DNA of 64,000 nt from Ruminobacter sp. (GTDB taxonomy: Bacteria > Pseudomonadota > Gammaproteobacteria > Enterobacterales > Succinivibrionaceae). Of this stretch, positions 52,279 through 62,163 are shown in pieces. The notes beneath the pieces were generated by a model. That model did no database searches, had not been told where the DNA came from, and saw only the letters and a program-made list of their open reading frames with translations. The translations under genes were made by a program, and so were the position numbers. Positions within the stretch are counted from its first letter, which is position 1. Every line of letters starts with the position of its first letter. The stretch spans positions 1 to 64,000 of the forward strand of contig JAGAYS010000009.1 of the NCBI GenBank assembly GCA_017940385.1, in the 5' to 3' direction.

Positions 52279-53598
52279 ATGAAGAATATATTAAGAACAG
52301 GATTGTTTTCCACATCAGTGCTGGGATCAGCGTGTGCTTTTGCCGATGATGCCGCCTCTTCCGTATCTACTGCCGACAACGGCTTCGTAATGATTTGTGC
52401 GGCTCTGGTTATTTTGATGTCGCTTCCCGGCATCGGTTTGTTCTACGGAGGACTGGTCAGAGCCAAAAATATGTTATCGGTTCTGGTTCAGTCACTTGTA
52501 ATATTCGCACTCATTTTTGTATTGTGGACAATATACGGTTATACACTGTCATTCGGTACAAACGGCAGTGATTTCATAAACGGTTTTATGGGTAATTTTG
52601 ACAAGTTTATGATGTTCGGAGTAACACCTGATACCGAAAACGGAACTCTGTCAGATCTTACTTTCTTTGCTTTCCAAGGGGCTTTTGCCGCCATCAGTTC
52701 CTGCTTAATCATCGGAGCTTTGGCTGAAAGAATTAAGTTTAGTGCACTTATCTTTGTAATAGCCTTCTGGTTTACTTTCTCCTACATTCCTTTATGCCAT
52801 ATGGTCTGGGGTGGCGGATATATTGATTCAGCATGGCATGCATATGATTTTGCAGGCGGTACCGTCGTTCATATCAATGCCGCTGTCTGTGCGCTAGTTG
52901 GAGCATTCTTCCTGGGTAAGCGCATTGGTTTTGGCCGTGAAAACATGACTCCTCACAGTTTGGTAATGACCATGATAGGTGCTTCTCTTCTGTGGATCGG
53001 TTGGTTCGGTTTTAATGCCGGTTCTGAACTGGTGGCTGATGGAACTTCAGCACTTGCTTTTGCAAACACCGTTGTCGCTCCTTCCGCAGCAACTCTGGCG
53101 TGGCTCGTGGCTGAATGGGTATATCTCGGAAAGCCTTCACTACTCGGTGCATGCTCCGGTGCAATAGCAGGTCTTGTAGCCATAACTCCTGCCTGTGCAT
53201 TTGTCGGTGTTGGCGGTGCCATGTTAATTGGTGCGGTTGCAGGTGTTGTATGCTTATGGTCTGTTCATGTGTTAAAGAGAATGCTCAAGGTTGATGATGC
53301 TCTCGATGTATTCGGCGTTCATGGTGTCGGCGGTATTATCGGTGCTCTCCTGTCCGGTGTCTTCTGTGCTCCTGCTTTTGGCGGTGTCGGCTACAAGGAA
53401 GGATGGGAATCAATTATGGGGCAGTTTACCGGTCAGTTCGCATCAGTTGTAATTTCAGTAGTGTGGTGCGGTGTCGTTTCAGTGCTAGCATTCTACATTG
53501 CCGGCAAGCTCTTTAGCGGCATTAGAGTTCCGATGGATGAAGAACGTGAAGGTCTTGACTTAACAAGCCATGGTGAACGTGCTTACAATCTGTTGTAA
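52279..53598 (+). CDS. amtB: Ammonium channel AmtB
   Basis: A trimeric inner-membrane channel for ammonium. The 439-residue product has a signal peptide (about 1-22, ends AFA) then eleven spans. The two central pore histidines are present (GGTVVHINAA and DVFGVHGVGG). GGAG precedes the ATG at 52279; a TTG four codons earlier is possible. A classic sigma-54 promoter is upstream. The usual partner glnK is not adjacent, so the PII protein that blocks the channel must be encoded elsewhere, if present. Confidence 0.96.
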   Translation: MKNILRTGLFSTSVLGSACAFADDAASSVSTADNGFVMICAALVILMSLPGIGLFYGGLVRAKNMLSVLVQSLVIFALIFVLWTIYGYTLSFGTNGSDFINGFMGNFDKFMMFGVTPDTENGTLSDLTFFAFQGAFAAISSCLIIGALAERIKFSALIFVIAFWFTFSYIPLCHMVWGGGYIDSAWHAYDFAGGTVVHINAAVCALVGAFFLGKRIGFGRENMTPHSLVMTMIGASLLWIGWFGFNAGSELVADGTSALAFANTVVAPSAATLAWLVAEWVYLGKPSLLGACSGAIAGLVAITPACAFVGVGGAMLIGAVAGVVCLWSVHVLKRMLKVDDALDVFGVHGVGGIIGALLSGVFCAPAFGGVGYKEGWESIMGQFTGQFASVVISVVWCGVVSVLAFYIAGKLFSGIRVPMDEEREGLDLTSHGERAYNLL

Positions 53599-53643
53599 TT
53601 CATTTGGAAATGTCATGGACGGAACATGACGTGATAATAAAAC

Positions 53644-53673
53644 AAAAAAGGTGGAAGTTATCCACCTTTTTTT
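53644..53673. terminator. Bidirectional terminator between amtB and hslO
   Basis: AAAAAAGGTGGA (53644-53655), loop AGTTA, TCCACCTTTTTT (53661-53672) make a perfect 12-bp stem, symmetric A/T flanks. Confidence 0.85.
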
Positions 53674-53700
53674 ATGCGGTGTCATTTTAGGGCACCGCAT
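53674..53700. terminator. Second hairpin in the amtB-hslO spacer
   Basis: ATGCGGTG (53674-53681) and CACCGCAT (53693-53700) with an 11-base loop; immediately next to the stronger terminator. On the minus strand the following sequence is the T-rich stem of the first hairpin. Confidence 0.45.
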
Positions 53701-53721
53701 GTAATTACTGCTCTTTAAGTA

Positions 53722-54678
53722 TTAGCCGTTCTGATGCTTTTTAGCGTCCTTTATTATCTCTATTACGTCATCATGCTCGAATCTGTATGTCTTTCGGCAG
53801 TAGTGACATTCGGTAGTGATGTGACCGTCCTGCTGGAGAATGGACGCAAGTTCATCAGGATTGAGATGCGTCAGCATTTCCCTGTAGTGCTCTCTTGAGC
53901 AGTTACACTTGAATTTAACATCGGCCTCTTTATCCGGATACAGGGTTACCGATTCCTGATTATACAGCCTGTAAAGAATGTCCTTGTTCGGCAGTGAGAG
54001 AATTTCAGCCATGGTTGTCGTATCCGTCAGTACTGATACATGTTCAAAATCCTCTTTCTGTTTTTCAGGATTCTTGGTTGGTAAAGCCTGAATCAGAATT
54101 CCGGCAGCTTTCTGTGAATTTGGAGCGTCACTGTAGATCCAGATTTTGGTAGGAACCTGAACTGACTGAGTGAAGTAGGTTTCGAGACATTCGGACAGCG
54201 AACTTCCGCTAAGGTCTATGATTCCCTTGTACGGATTCCCCTCCTTCGGCATGATGTCGATGGTCATGATTGAGTCTTTTGTCAGTAATTCATTGAATGA
54301 ACTGTTCGGATCAATCTTGCTGTCATATGCTGCCAGCCCGCGGGTTTCGTTCTTTTCATTGCTGTTAAGAACGGCGTATTTGAAATGAGTGCTCCCACCG
54401 CGTACCTGCAGCATTATTTCACCTTCAAATTTTAACTTTGAGGTCATAAGGCATACGGCTATCTGCATTTCTGCCAGCAGGTTTTGAATGCATTTAGGAT
54501 AAGAATGTCCCTCCAGAAGTCCCTTAACGGATTCGTGGGTCTGAACAATGTCCCCGTGCAGGTCATAGTCATTAAATTCAAAAGACAGAATTTTATCAAA
54601 GCTTTCAGGCTTATTATTTTGACTGACTTCCATTATAGATCTGCTGTATTCGTCGATTTTATCCTGAGATGTAGTCAT
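53722..54678 (-). CDS. hslO: Redox-regulated chaperone Hsp33 (HslO)
   Basis: A holdase activated by oxidative unfolding. The 318-residue protein has the Hsp33 core and the redox switch: CNC (Cys258, Cys260) and CHYC (Cys291, Cys294), which bind zinc when reduced. It lies 34 bases after hslR and both are adjacent to gsp, as in Aeromonas and Vibrio. Confidence 0.95.
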   Translation of the reverse strand: MTTSQDKIDEYSRSIMEVSQNNKPESFDKILSFEFNDYDLHGDIVQTHESVKGLLEGHSYPKCIQNLLAEMQIAVCLMTSKLKFEGEIMLQVRGGSTHFKYAVLNSNEKNETRGLAAYDSKIDPNSSFNELLTKDSIMTIDIMPKEGNPYKGIIDLSGSSLSECLETYFTQSVQVPTKIWIYSDAPNSQKAAGILIQALPTKNPEKQKEDFEHVSVLTDTTTMAEILSLPNKDILYRLYNQESVTLYPDKEADVKFKCNCSREHYREMLTHLNPDELASILQQDGHITTECHYCRKTYRFEHDDVIEIIKDAKKHQNG

Positions 54679-54712
54679 GCTCGGCTCCTATATGACACAG
54701 GGTCATGTGTTT

Positions 54713-55114
54713 TTATAAATCTGAATTGTGTTTCAAGCTTAACAGTTCCCTTCGCTGCTTCTTGTCAGGTTTATTATCGGGATGAGGAGCGAAAAGAACC
54801 TGCATGCGGTGCTCTTCTGCCTGTTTTTCCCTTCTGACAATGCTTTCCGGCGTTTCTTCATAAAGTGTTCTGGCAATGGTGGCGCTCTGTCTCTGTTCCG
54901 AGATTCCGGTAACAACAACTTCAATTTTGTTGAATCCCTGCCAAAGCTCTATGTGGGCTCCTATTTCTACTATTCGCCCTGGTTTGGTGCGGTAATTGTT
55001 GTAGTGAACTTTCCCGCCTTCAATCATGTCTTTTGCAAGTGATCTGGTTTTGTAAAAACGGGCTGCCCAAAGCCACTTGTCCAGCCTGACATTAGGGGTT
55101 GCAGTGCTTGTCAT
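54713..55114 (-). CDS. hslR: Heat shock protein 15 / ribosome-associated HslR
   Basis: An S4-domain RNA-binding protein that recycles stalled 50S subunits with attached peptidyl-tRNA. The 133-residue protein (E. coli 133) has NVRLDKWLWAARFYKTRSLAKDMIEGGKVHYN at its N-terminus, the S4 RNA-binding motif, and a basic C-terminus. Its start faces gspC across 119 bases. Confidence 0.94.
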   Translation of the reverse strand: MTSTATPNVRLDKWLWAARFYKTRSLAKDMIEGGKVHYNNYRTKPGRIVEIGAHIELWQGFNKIEVVVTGISEQRQSATIARTLYEETPESIVRREKQAEEHRMQVLFAPHPDNKPDKKQRRELLSLKHNSDL

Positions 55115-55156
55115 AATTCTTTTATTTAGTGACTTATATACAAAAATATTAAAAAA

Positions 55157-55179
55157 AATTGTGAAACATTTTACAAATT
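55157..55179 (+). promoter_or_regulatory. CRP-like site upstream of gspC
   Basis: TGTGA (55160-55164), six bases, TTACA (55171-55175) matches the CRP core TGTGA-N6-TCACA at 9 of 10 positions within a longer palindrome (AAATTGTGAA... TTACAAATTT). Its centre is about 42 bases before a start expected from the TATACG-type -10 at 55199-55204, a class II location, although this -10 is a weak match. It could also act on hslR. Confidence 0.55.
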
Positions 55180-55233
55180 TAAATCTATTTCGTACGATTA
55201 TACGTTGTAGGTTTAATTAGGGGTGGAGTTGTC

Positions 55234-56181
55234 ATGATTTCTTTAGAAGCGCTAAAAAAACGTTTTCTGGAAAGAAGACAGAATAAAAAAACATCTACTG
55301 AAACTGTTACATCACCGGGAATTTTATCTACTTCGCACCCTGTAAAACATGACAGATATTATACTAAAATTTCTGCTTATTTGTTTTATCTTTTGAGTTT
55401 CGTCGTGTGTTATGAAGCAGCTGTCCTGTTCTGGCACAAAATGCCCTACAAAAGCCCGGTTCTTGCAGGTCTTACGGCTCAGGAACTGAAGCAGATTCAG
55501 AATCCAGGAAATACAGTCAGATTAAGCAATTACAATCTTTTCGGGGTTGAACCGAAGAGTCAGCCGGAGCAGAAGAGTTCGGGAGGAGTTGTACGTTCGA
55601 GACTGGATGTTAAAATTACGGGGATATCATACAGCTCGGATCCTTCTCGCGGTGCCGTTGTTTTTCTGATGAAGGGCGCTGAGGATGTTTATTCCGTAGG
55701 AGACAAGATAAACGGAACTAATGCCGTAATATCTCAGATTAAACCGACGGAAATAGTCATTAATAATGCCGGGGTTGAGGAAGTAATAAAGCTTCCAGAA
55801 GATGTTTTTGTTTCCGGTCCTGTCGATCGTAAAACTGAGAAAAAAGATAAAGCCGAATCCGCATCAGCCAATGAAGATTTAAAGACTGTTCGAACAGAAC
55901 TTCTCAGTAATCCTAGTAATCTATTTAACTATATCAACATAGCTCCTGCACAGGAAGGCGGTAAAATCATAGGATATGAGCTTAATCCTGGAGCCGAAAG
56001 CAAACTGTTCATTGATGCCGGTCTGAAAGCCGGTGACATAGCCGTTGAAATTAACGGCCGGGATCTTACGGACAGTCAGCAGGCTATGGCGGTCATGGGC
56101 GAATTACAGAATATGACTCAGATTAACATTGTGGTTAATCGTAACGGCACCAGAGAAACAATCGTTTTAGACATTCAGTAA
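55234..56181 (+). CDS. gspC: Type II secretion inner-membrane protein GspC
   Basis: Connects the inner-membrane platform with the secretin and may contact substrates. The 315-residue protein has a cytoplasmic basic N-terminus, one span (about 47-67), an HR domain (about 95-190, ISYSSDPSRGAVVFLMKGAEDVYSVGDKI) and a C-terminal PDZ domain (about 225-315, GLKAGDIAVEINGRDL). GGAG precedes the ATG. First gene of gspC-D-E-F-G-H-I-J-K. Confidence 0.95.
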   Translation: MISLEALKKRFLERRQNKKTSTETVTSPGILSTSHPVKHDRYYTKISAYLFYLLSFVVCYEAAVLFWHKMPYKSPVLAGLTAQELKQIQNPGNTVRLSNYNLFGVEPKSQPEQKSSGGVVRSRLDVKITGISYSSDPSRGAVVFLMKGAEDVYSVGDKINGTNAVISQIKPTEIVINNAGVEEVIKLPEDVFVSGPVDRKTEKKDKAESASANEDLKTVRTELLSNPSNLFNYINIAPAQEGGKIIGYELNPGAESKLFIDAGLKAGDIAVEINGRDLTDSQQAMAVMGELQNMTQINIVVNRNGTRETIVLDIQ

Positions 56182-56194
56182 ACGGTAAATAATA

Positions 56195-58132
56195 ATGAAA
56201 ATTAACGCTTTCAAAAAATCTTGCTGCGCTGCGGCTCTTTCACTGGCTTTGCTGGGCTGGGGAACAATGGCTGACGCCGCTGAATTCTCAGCAAGTTTTA
56301 AAGGTACTGATATTAACGAGTTCATCAGTACGGTCGGAAAAAACCTTAACAAGAATTTTATTGTTGATCCTGCCGTCCGCGGAAAAATTAATGTCCGCAG
56401 TTATGATCTTCTGAATGAAGAGGAATACTATCAGTTCTTTTTAAGCGTGCTGGAAGTGTACGGTTATGCCGTTGTGGCAACGGATCACAATGTATATAAG
56501 GTTGTTCGTTCCGCTGTCGCCAAAACTGCAGGCGTTCCCGTACTTGAAAACGGCGGAATAGGTGATGAGATGATTACCCGCGTCGTTCCCGTTAAAAACG
56601 TGAGCGTGCGTGAACTGGCCCCGCTGCTCAGGGGGCTGATTGATAATCAGGGAGCAGGTAACGTAGTTCATTATGAACCGTCAAACGTGCTGCTGATAAC
56701 CGGCAGAGCTCAGGTTGTTAACAGACTGGCAGATATTGTCAGCAGGGTTGATAAGGCAGGTAACCAGGAAGTTGAAATCGTTAAGCTCGAACATGCTTCA
56801 GCCACTGAGGTGGTTCGTGTGGTGAATACCATTATCAAGGAGGATTCATCAAAATCCGCAACTTCAGCTCTTCTGACACCGAAAATGGTTGCTGATGAAC
56901 GTACGAATTCCGTTGTTGTTTCCGGTGAGCCGCGTGCGCGTGAGAGAGTAATCAAGATTATTAACAAGCTCGATATGGATCAGGCTGCATCAGGAAATAC
57001 CAAGGTGTTCTATTTAAGATATGCCAAGGCAGCCGACGTTATTGAAACGCTTAACGGAGTCAGTAAGTCCATTACCGGTGCTGACGGGGCATCCAACGGT
57101 ACTTCTGCATCCTCAAAAATTAACATTTACAGCAATGAGGCGACCAATTCAATTATTGTTAATGCCGAACCGAATTATATCAAGGAAGTTGAGAACATCA
57201 TAAGAAAGCTTGATATAAAGAGGGCTCAGGTACTGGTTGAAGCAATCATTGTTGAAGTCAGCGACAGTACCAGTGCGTCTCTCGGCATTCAGTGGGGTAA
57301 CACCTCCGGTGGTATTGTTCAGTTCACGGGAAGTCAGGTTCCGGTTTCCAGTCTTGTTACGACTTCCGGAATTTCTTCACTGGCAAATCTTAATGGTGGC
57401 GGTATCGGTTTTTATAACGGAAACTGGTTCGGCCTGCTGTCCATGGTACAGGCTGATTCACGTAATGATGTTCTGTCCACTCCAAGCATCATAACCATGG
57501 ATAATGAAGAAGCTGAATTTAACGTCGGTCAGGAAGTTCCTGTTAAGACCGGTACACAGACAAGTACGTCAGAGGCATCTGTCAGATACGATACCATTGA
57601 ACGCAAGACAGTTGGTACCAAGCTGAAGTTTGTACCTCAGATCAATGAAGGAGACAGCGTAATGCTGACTCTGGAACAGGAAGTTTCAAGTGTTAACAGT
57701 AACAGTGCCAACGATGAAAACGGGGCTACATTTGACGTTAGAACCATTAAGAATTCAGTGTTGGTAAAGAGCGGTGACACTGTTGTTCTTGGCGGATTGA
57801 TGAATAATCAGACTGTTGAGAGTGTAACAAAGGTTCCGTTTTTAGGAGATATCCCTCTTCTGGGAGAACTGTTTAAGTATACCTCCAGTTCGTATGAAAA
57901 GAGAAATCTGATGGTATTTCTGCGTCCTATCATTTTACGTGAAGACGGTGATTATGCCGAGCTCTCAGCGGCAAAGTACTCCATGTTCAGAAACGAACAG
58001 CTGCAGCGTAATAAACGGGGGCTGAGACTTCTGCCTATAACTTTATCAACACCTGTCATGCCTGAGCTGGATTCAACAATAGTTATAGCTCCTGACGTAA
58101 TTCAGGTGGTTAACAGCAAAGAGCAGAACTGA
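56195..58132 (+). CDS. gspD: Type II secretion secretin GspD
   Basis: Outer-membrane secretin. The 645-residue protein has a signal peptide (about 1-28, MADA), N0 domain (AEFSASFKGTDINEFI), three N domains, secretin domain with RNDVLSTPSIITMDNEEAEFNVGQEVPV and VPFLGDIPLLGELF, and a C-terminal S-domain-like tail. 13 bases after gspC. Confidence 0.96.
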   Translation: MKINAFKKSCCAAALSLALLGWGTMADAAEFSASFKGTDINEFISTVGKNLNKNFIVDPAVRGKINVRSYDLLNEEEYYQFFLSVLEVYGYAVVATDHNVYKVVRSAVAKTAGVPVLENGGIGDEMITRVVPVKNVSVRELAPLLRGLIDNQGAGNVVHYEPSNVLLITGRAQVVNRLADIVSRVDKAGNQEVEIVKLEHASATEVVRVVNTIIKEDSSKSATSALLTPKMVADERTNSVVVSGEPRARERVIKIINKLDMDQAASGNTKVFYLRYAKAADVIETLNGVSKSITGADGASNGTSASSKINIYSNEATNSIIVNAEPNYIKEVENIIRKLDIKRAQVLVEAIIVEVSDSTSASLGIQWGNTSGGIVQFTGSQVPVSSLVTTSGISSLANLNGGGIGFYNGNWFGLLSMVQADSRNDVLSTPSIITMDNEEAEFNVGQEVPVKTGTQTSTSEASVRYDTIERKTVGTKLKFVPQINEGDSVMLTLEQEVSSVNSNSANDENGATFDVRTIKNSVLVKSGDTVVLGGLMNNQTVESVTKVPFLGDIPLLGELFKYTSSSYEKRNLMVFLRPIILREDGDYAELSAAKYSMFRNEQLQRNKRGLRLLPITLSTPVMPELDSTIVIAPDVIQVVNSKEQN

Positions 58133-58152
58133 TTCGGGGCGGAGCAATAGTA

Positions 58153-59742
58153 ATGTCAGATCTTAATGATATTGATACAGCGGAAATTGAAAATGCCGTT
58201 TCCGCGTTGCCTCAGACAGAGGTTCAGGAGGAAGATCCTTTAAAAGCCGTCATTTCTGAAATAGAACCTGAAGACGTGACAGAGGATAAAATCAAACTGC
58301 CTTTCCTTTTCGCAAGGGATAAAGGGGTTATCCTGTCTTCATCCGATGAAGGACTGAAGCTCTGTTACAAGGAACAGCCGTCCCTTGACGTAATACTGGA
58401 AGTAAGACGGTTTTCCGGCAGAAATTTCGATCTTCTTGAACTGTCAGCCGAGGATTATGACAATCTGCTGACGGATATGTATCAGAACGATGATTCCGAG
58501 GCTCAGAGAATAGCAAGCAACATGGGAGACGACGTTGAAGATTTGAGTCTTTCAGATGATCTCAACAAGGCTGACCTTCTGGATAACAGCGAAAACTCCC
58601 CAATGGTGCGATTCATCAATGCGATGCTTGCTCAGGCCGTAAAGGAAGAGGCATCTGATATTCACATTGAGCCGTATGAAAATAAGCTGGTTATAAGATT
58701 TCGCGTGGATGGTGTGCTTCATGAGAACATAACTCTGGAAAGAAAGTTTACTCCGTATCTTATTTCCCGTATCAAGGTTATGGCGAAGCTTGATATTTCT
58801 GAAAAAAGAATTCCGCAGGACGGCCGTATTTCATTGGTGGTTGGCGGTAAAACCGTTGACGTGCGCGTGTCAACAATTCCTACCAGCTACAGTGAACGTA
58901 TTGTAATGCGACTGCTGGACAAAAACAGTGTGCGTCTTGAGCTCAGTCAGCTCGGAATGACTCCGGCCATTGCGGAAAAGTTCAGTAAGCTGATAAGAAT
59001 GCCGCACGGTATCATTCTGGTTACCGGACCAACAGGTTCCGGTAAGAGTACTACTCTCTACGCAGGTATTTCTGAGATTAATACCAAAGACCGAAACATT
59101 CTTACCGTTGAGGACCCAGTGGAATATGATCTGGAGGGGATAGGTCAGACTCCGGTTAATCCTAAAGTGGATATGACCTTTGCCCGTGCACTGAGGGCAA
59201 TTCTGCGTCAGGATCCTGATGTTGTGATGATCGGGGAAATCCGAGACCATGAAACTGCGGAAATTGCGGTACAGGCATCTCTTACCGGCCATCTGGTGTT
59301 ATCAACCCTTCATACAAATACCGCTGTCGGTGCCATCACCCGTCTTAAGGACATGGGGATAGAACCATTCCTTCTGTCTACCTCTCTGCTGGCCGTTCTG
59401 GCACAACGTCTTGTAAGAACCCTGTGCCCACACTGTAAGCAGGCCGTACTGACTTCTGAAAACGATATGCGAATTCTTGGAATTGACAAACCTGTAACCA
59501 TATACAAGCCGGTGGGATGCAGCGAGTGTAATAATACCGGGTATAAGGGGCGTTGCGGTATCCATGAGCTGGTTGAAGTCAACGACGAGGTTCAGGTAGC
59601 AATTCACAGCCCTGACGGTGAAGTTGCCATTGAGAAGGTTGTAAGACCATATACTCCTACCATAAGGGATGACGGTTTTTCCAAAGTTCTTGAAGGAAAA
59701 ACATCTCTGGAAGAAGTTATGCGCGTAACGAGCGGAGAATAA
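58153..59742 (+). CDS. gspE: Type II secretion ATPase GspE
   Basis: Powers pseudopilus extension. The 529-residue protein has the N1E domain (about 50-130), Walker A GPTGSGKS (292-299), the Asp and His boxes, Walker B DPDVVMIGEIRD and a zinc tetracysteine CPHC...CSECNNTGYKGRCG near 425-475. Unlike MshE it lacks an MshEN repeat pair. Confidence 0.96.
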   Translation: MSDLNDIDTAEIENAVSALPQTEVQEEDPLKAVISEIEPEDVTEDKIKLPFLFARDKGVILSSSDEGLKLCYKEQPSLDVILEVRRFSGRNFDLLELSAEDYDNLLTDMYQNDDSEAQRIASNMGDDVEDLSLSDDLNKADLLDNSENSPMVRFINAMLAQAVKEEASDIHIEPYENKLVIRFRVDGVLHENITLERKFTPYLISRIKVMAKLDISEKRIPQDGRISLVVGGKTVDVRVSTIPTSYSERIVMRLLDKNSVRLELSQLGMTPAIAEKFSKLIRMPHGIILVTGPTGSGKSTTLYAGISEINTKDRNILTVEDPVEYDLEGIGQTPVNPKVDMTFARALRAILRQDPDVVMIGEIRDHETAEIAVQASLTGHLVLSTLHTNTAVGAITRLKDMGIEPFLLSTSLLAVLAQRLVRTLCPHCKQAVLTSENDMRILGIDKPVTIYKPVGCSECNNTGYKGRCGIHELVEVNDEVQVAIHSPDGEVAIEKVVRPYTPTIRDDGFSKVLEGKTSLEEVMRVTSGE

Positions 59743-59746
59743 GATA

Positions 59747-60988
59747 ATGGCAACCTATCAGTATACGGCTGTTGACAGATCCGGTAAGTCCAAAAAGGGA
59801 ACGGTTGAGGCTGATTCCCCTAAAGGGGCACGTGCCAAGATTAAGGAACTCGGGCTTATACCGTCAGAAATACGTGAAGGGGTTCTGAAGAATGCTGCCG
59901 GAACGTCCGGGAGTGCATCCTTTTCTTTATCATCTCTGTTTGAGCCGAGGATGTCGAATGCCAATCTATGTCTTATTACCAGACAGATTGCCACGCTGGT
60001 ATCGGCATCAATGCCTCTTGAAGAAACCCTTAGGGCGGTTGCTCAACAGAATGAGAATCCAAAGCATGCCGCCATTATCAATTCCGTGCGTGAAAAGGTC
60101 TGTGAAGGTCTGACTCTGGCTGACTCCATGCGTAAATTTCCCAAGGTTTTTGATGATCTTTATGTATCAATGGTTGCTGCCGGAGAAAAGTCGGGGCATC
60201 TTGATGACGTGCTGGAACGTCTTGCAGACTACACTGAAAATAAGCAGGAACTGAAGGCAAAAGTCACGCAGGCACTCATATATCCGATTGTTCTGACAAT
60301 AGTGGCGGTTTCCGTCATTGGCATCCTGCTTTCAACCGTTGTACCAAAAGTTGTGGAGCAGTTCATGAACATGAAGGCTTCACTGCCGAGATCCACCGTC
60401 ATAATGATAGCTATATCCGATTTTGTAAGAAATTACGGTATTCTTTTGCTGCTGATCCTGGGAGTGGGATTCTGTCTGTTTGTGACTGCCATGAGAAATC
60501 CTGACTTTAAAAAGAAGGTTCATGGGGTGATTCTAAAACTTCCGGTAATCGGTAAGGTAAGCCGGTCACTAAATACGGCAAGATATGCACAGACCCTGTG
60601 CATACTGCACTCGAGTGCGGTGCCGCTGATCGAGGGAATGAGAGTTGCAAGTGACACTCTTACAAACCTCGTGGCTAAGGACAGACTCGCGGAAGCATCT
60701 GAAAAGGTTAGGGAAGGTAAGGGGCTCAGCCGTTCACTCAGTGAAACAAAGCTGTTTACCCCCATGATGCTTCATATGATTGCATCAGGTGAAAAAAGCG
60801 GTGAGCTTGATAATATGCTCGGAAGGGCTGCAACCAATCAGAGTAACGAATTCAAGCGTAATGTGGCTATGGCACTGGCCGTGTTTGAGCCGTTGCTCAT
60901 AGTCGGCATGGCTGTTGTTGTTCTTTTTATAGTAATTTCCATACTGCAGCCGCTGTTGCAGATGAATACGATGGTAGGCGGCAGATAA
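59747..60988 (+). CDS. gspF: Type II secretion platform protein GspF
   Basis: Polytopic inner-membrane platform. The 413-residue protein begins ATYQYTAVDRSGKSKKGTVEADSPKGARAKIKELGLIP and has two T2SSF domains, LCLITRQIATLVSASMPLEETL and TLCILHSSAVPLIEGM. It starts 4 bases after gspE. It is a paralogue of MshG. Confidence 0.96.
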   Translation: MATYQYTAVDRSGKSKKGTVEADSPKGARAKIKELGLIPSEIREGVLKNAAGTSGSASFSLSSLFEPRMSNANLCLITRQIATLVSASMPLEETLRAVAQQNENPKHAAIINSVREKVCEGLTLADSMRKFPKVFDDLYVSMVAAGEKSGHLDDVLERLADYTENKQELKAKVTQALIYPIVLTIVAVSVIGILLSTVVPKVVEQFMNMKASLPRSTVIMIAISDFVRNYGILLLLILGVGFCLFVTAMRNPDFKKKVHGVILKLPVIGKVSRSLNTARYAQTLCILHSSAVPLIEGMRVASDTLTNLVAKDRLAEASEKVREGKGLSRSLSETKLFTPMMLHMIASGEKSGELDNMLGRAATNQSNEFKRNVAMALAVFEPLLIVGMAVVVLFIVISILQPLLQMNTMVGGR

Positions 60989-61030
60989 GTTATGTGTGTG
61001 AAAAATCAAAAAAATGAATTTGGAGTAAAA

Positions 61031-61486
61031 ATGTCTAGAAATAAAGGTTTTACGCTTTTGGAAATAATGGTGGTAATTGTAATTCTCGGACTTCTGGCGG
61101 CCATGGTTGCCCCAAATGTAATGGGAAGTCTTGATGAAGCCAATATCAGCAAGGTGAAGACGGATATTCAGGGGCTGGAAACTGCGTTAAAAATGTATAA
61201 CATGGACGTGAAGAGATACCCTACAACAGATCAGGGGCTTGACGCTCTTGTTAATAAGCCGACTTCAGCACCGATTCCTAAAAAGTATCGCAGCGGCGGT
61301 TATGTTGAAAAGCTGACCAATGATCCATGGGACAGTCCTTATTACTACAAGATGCCAGGCGATCATGGTAAATATGACGTGTTCAGTGCCGGTCCTGATG
61401 GTGAAGCCGGTACTTGTGATGATATCGGTAACTGGAATGTCGACACCGTGACCACCGAATCTCTTGATAACTGTTCTGCGGGTTAA
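61031..61486 (+). CDS. gspG: Type II secretion major pseudopilin GspG
   Basis: Main subunit of the pseudopilus. The 151-residue protein has leader MSRNKG, then FTLLEIMVVIVILGLLAAMVAPNVMGSLDEA, and YPTTDQGLDALV, DPWDSPYYYKMPGDHG, and the GEAGTCDDIGNW calcium-site-like C-terminus. ATG at 61031 has TTTGGAG upstream; a frame 13 codons longer has no signal. Confidence 0.95.
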   Translation: MSRNKGFTLLEIMVVIVILGLLAAMVAPNVMGSLDEANISKVKTDIQGLETALKMYNMDVKRYPTTDQGLDALVNKPTSAPIPKKYRSGGYVEKLTNDPWDSPYYYKMPGDHGKYDVFSAGPDGEAGTCDDIGNWNVDTVTTESLDNCSAG

Positions 61487-61538
61487 TTGCTGCAGGTCCG
61501 GTTATGGTTGGCCTGTCACGTATGATGCGGGAGTTTTC

Positions 61539-62162
61539 ATGAAGAAGGGTTTTACTTTAATTGAAATCTTAATGGTGATTCTTATTATGGGAATTTCCGC
61601 ATCTGTCATATCCATGACACTTCCGTCAGACGGAAGCCTGGCAGGTACTGCATCGGAACATGCAGACAGGCTTGTTTTGATTATGGAGGAAATCTCTGAC
61701 AGGGCTTCAATGGAGGGGAGAATCATAGGTCTCCATGTCGAAGCCGGAGGATACAGGTTTCTTTATCAGACTCCCAATTCCCAAAAGAAGTTCGATGACA
61801 TGTCCGTCGAACAGCTGATGTTTCTGACCCGTTGGGAGCAGCTCGGATGGACTCCTTATCAGGTAGACGGCGTGGCTACGGAGATGACCTTCGACGAGGG
61901 GATAAAGGCTGAACTCAGGGTCGGAGGCATGAAGGTCGAGACCAAGGATGAGACTCTTGATATAGTGGATTTTGACAAACAGGCAAGGGATGCGGAAAGA
62001 AAGGACTGGCCTCAGGTTCTGTTTTATCCTACCGGGGAAGTGACTCCGTTCAGACTCAGACTTATCCCTGAAGAGGGAGATGACAAAAACAATCCCATAA
62101 TGATTATCGCAACTGAAACAGGCAGGTTCCGTCTGTTTGATCCGGAAAAGGACAGGCTCTGA
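61539..62162 (+). CDS. gspH: Type II secretion minor pseudopilin GspH
   Basis: 207 residues, leader MKKG then FTLIEILMVILIMGISASVISM, Glu5 present, with the FYPTGEVTPFRLRL C-terminal beta domain that marks GspH. GGGAG precedes the ATG at 61539. Confidence 0.9.
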   Translation: MKKGFTLIEILMVILIMGISASVISMTLPSDGSLAGTASEHADRLVLIMEEISDRASMEGRIIGLHVEAGGYRFLYQTPNSQKKFDDMSVEQLMFLTRWEQLGWTPYQVDGVATEMTFDEGIKAELRVGGMKVETKDETLDIVDFDKQARDAERKDWPQVLFYPTGEVTPFRLRLIPEEGDDKNNPIMIIATETGRFRLFDPEKDRL

Positions 62163-62163
62163 T

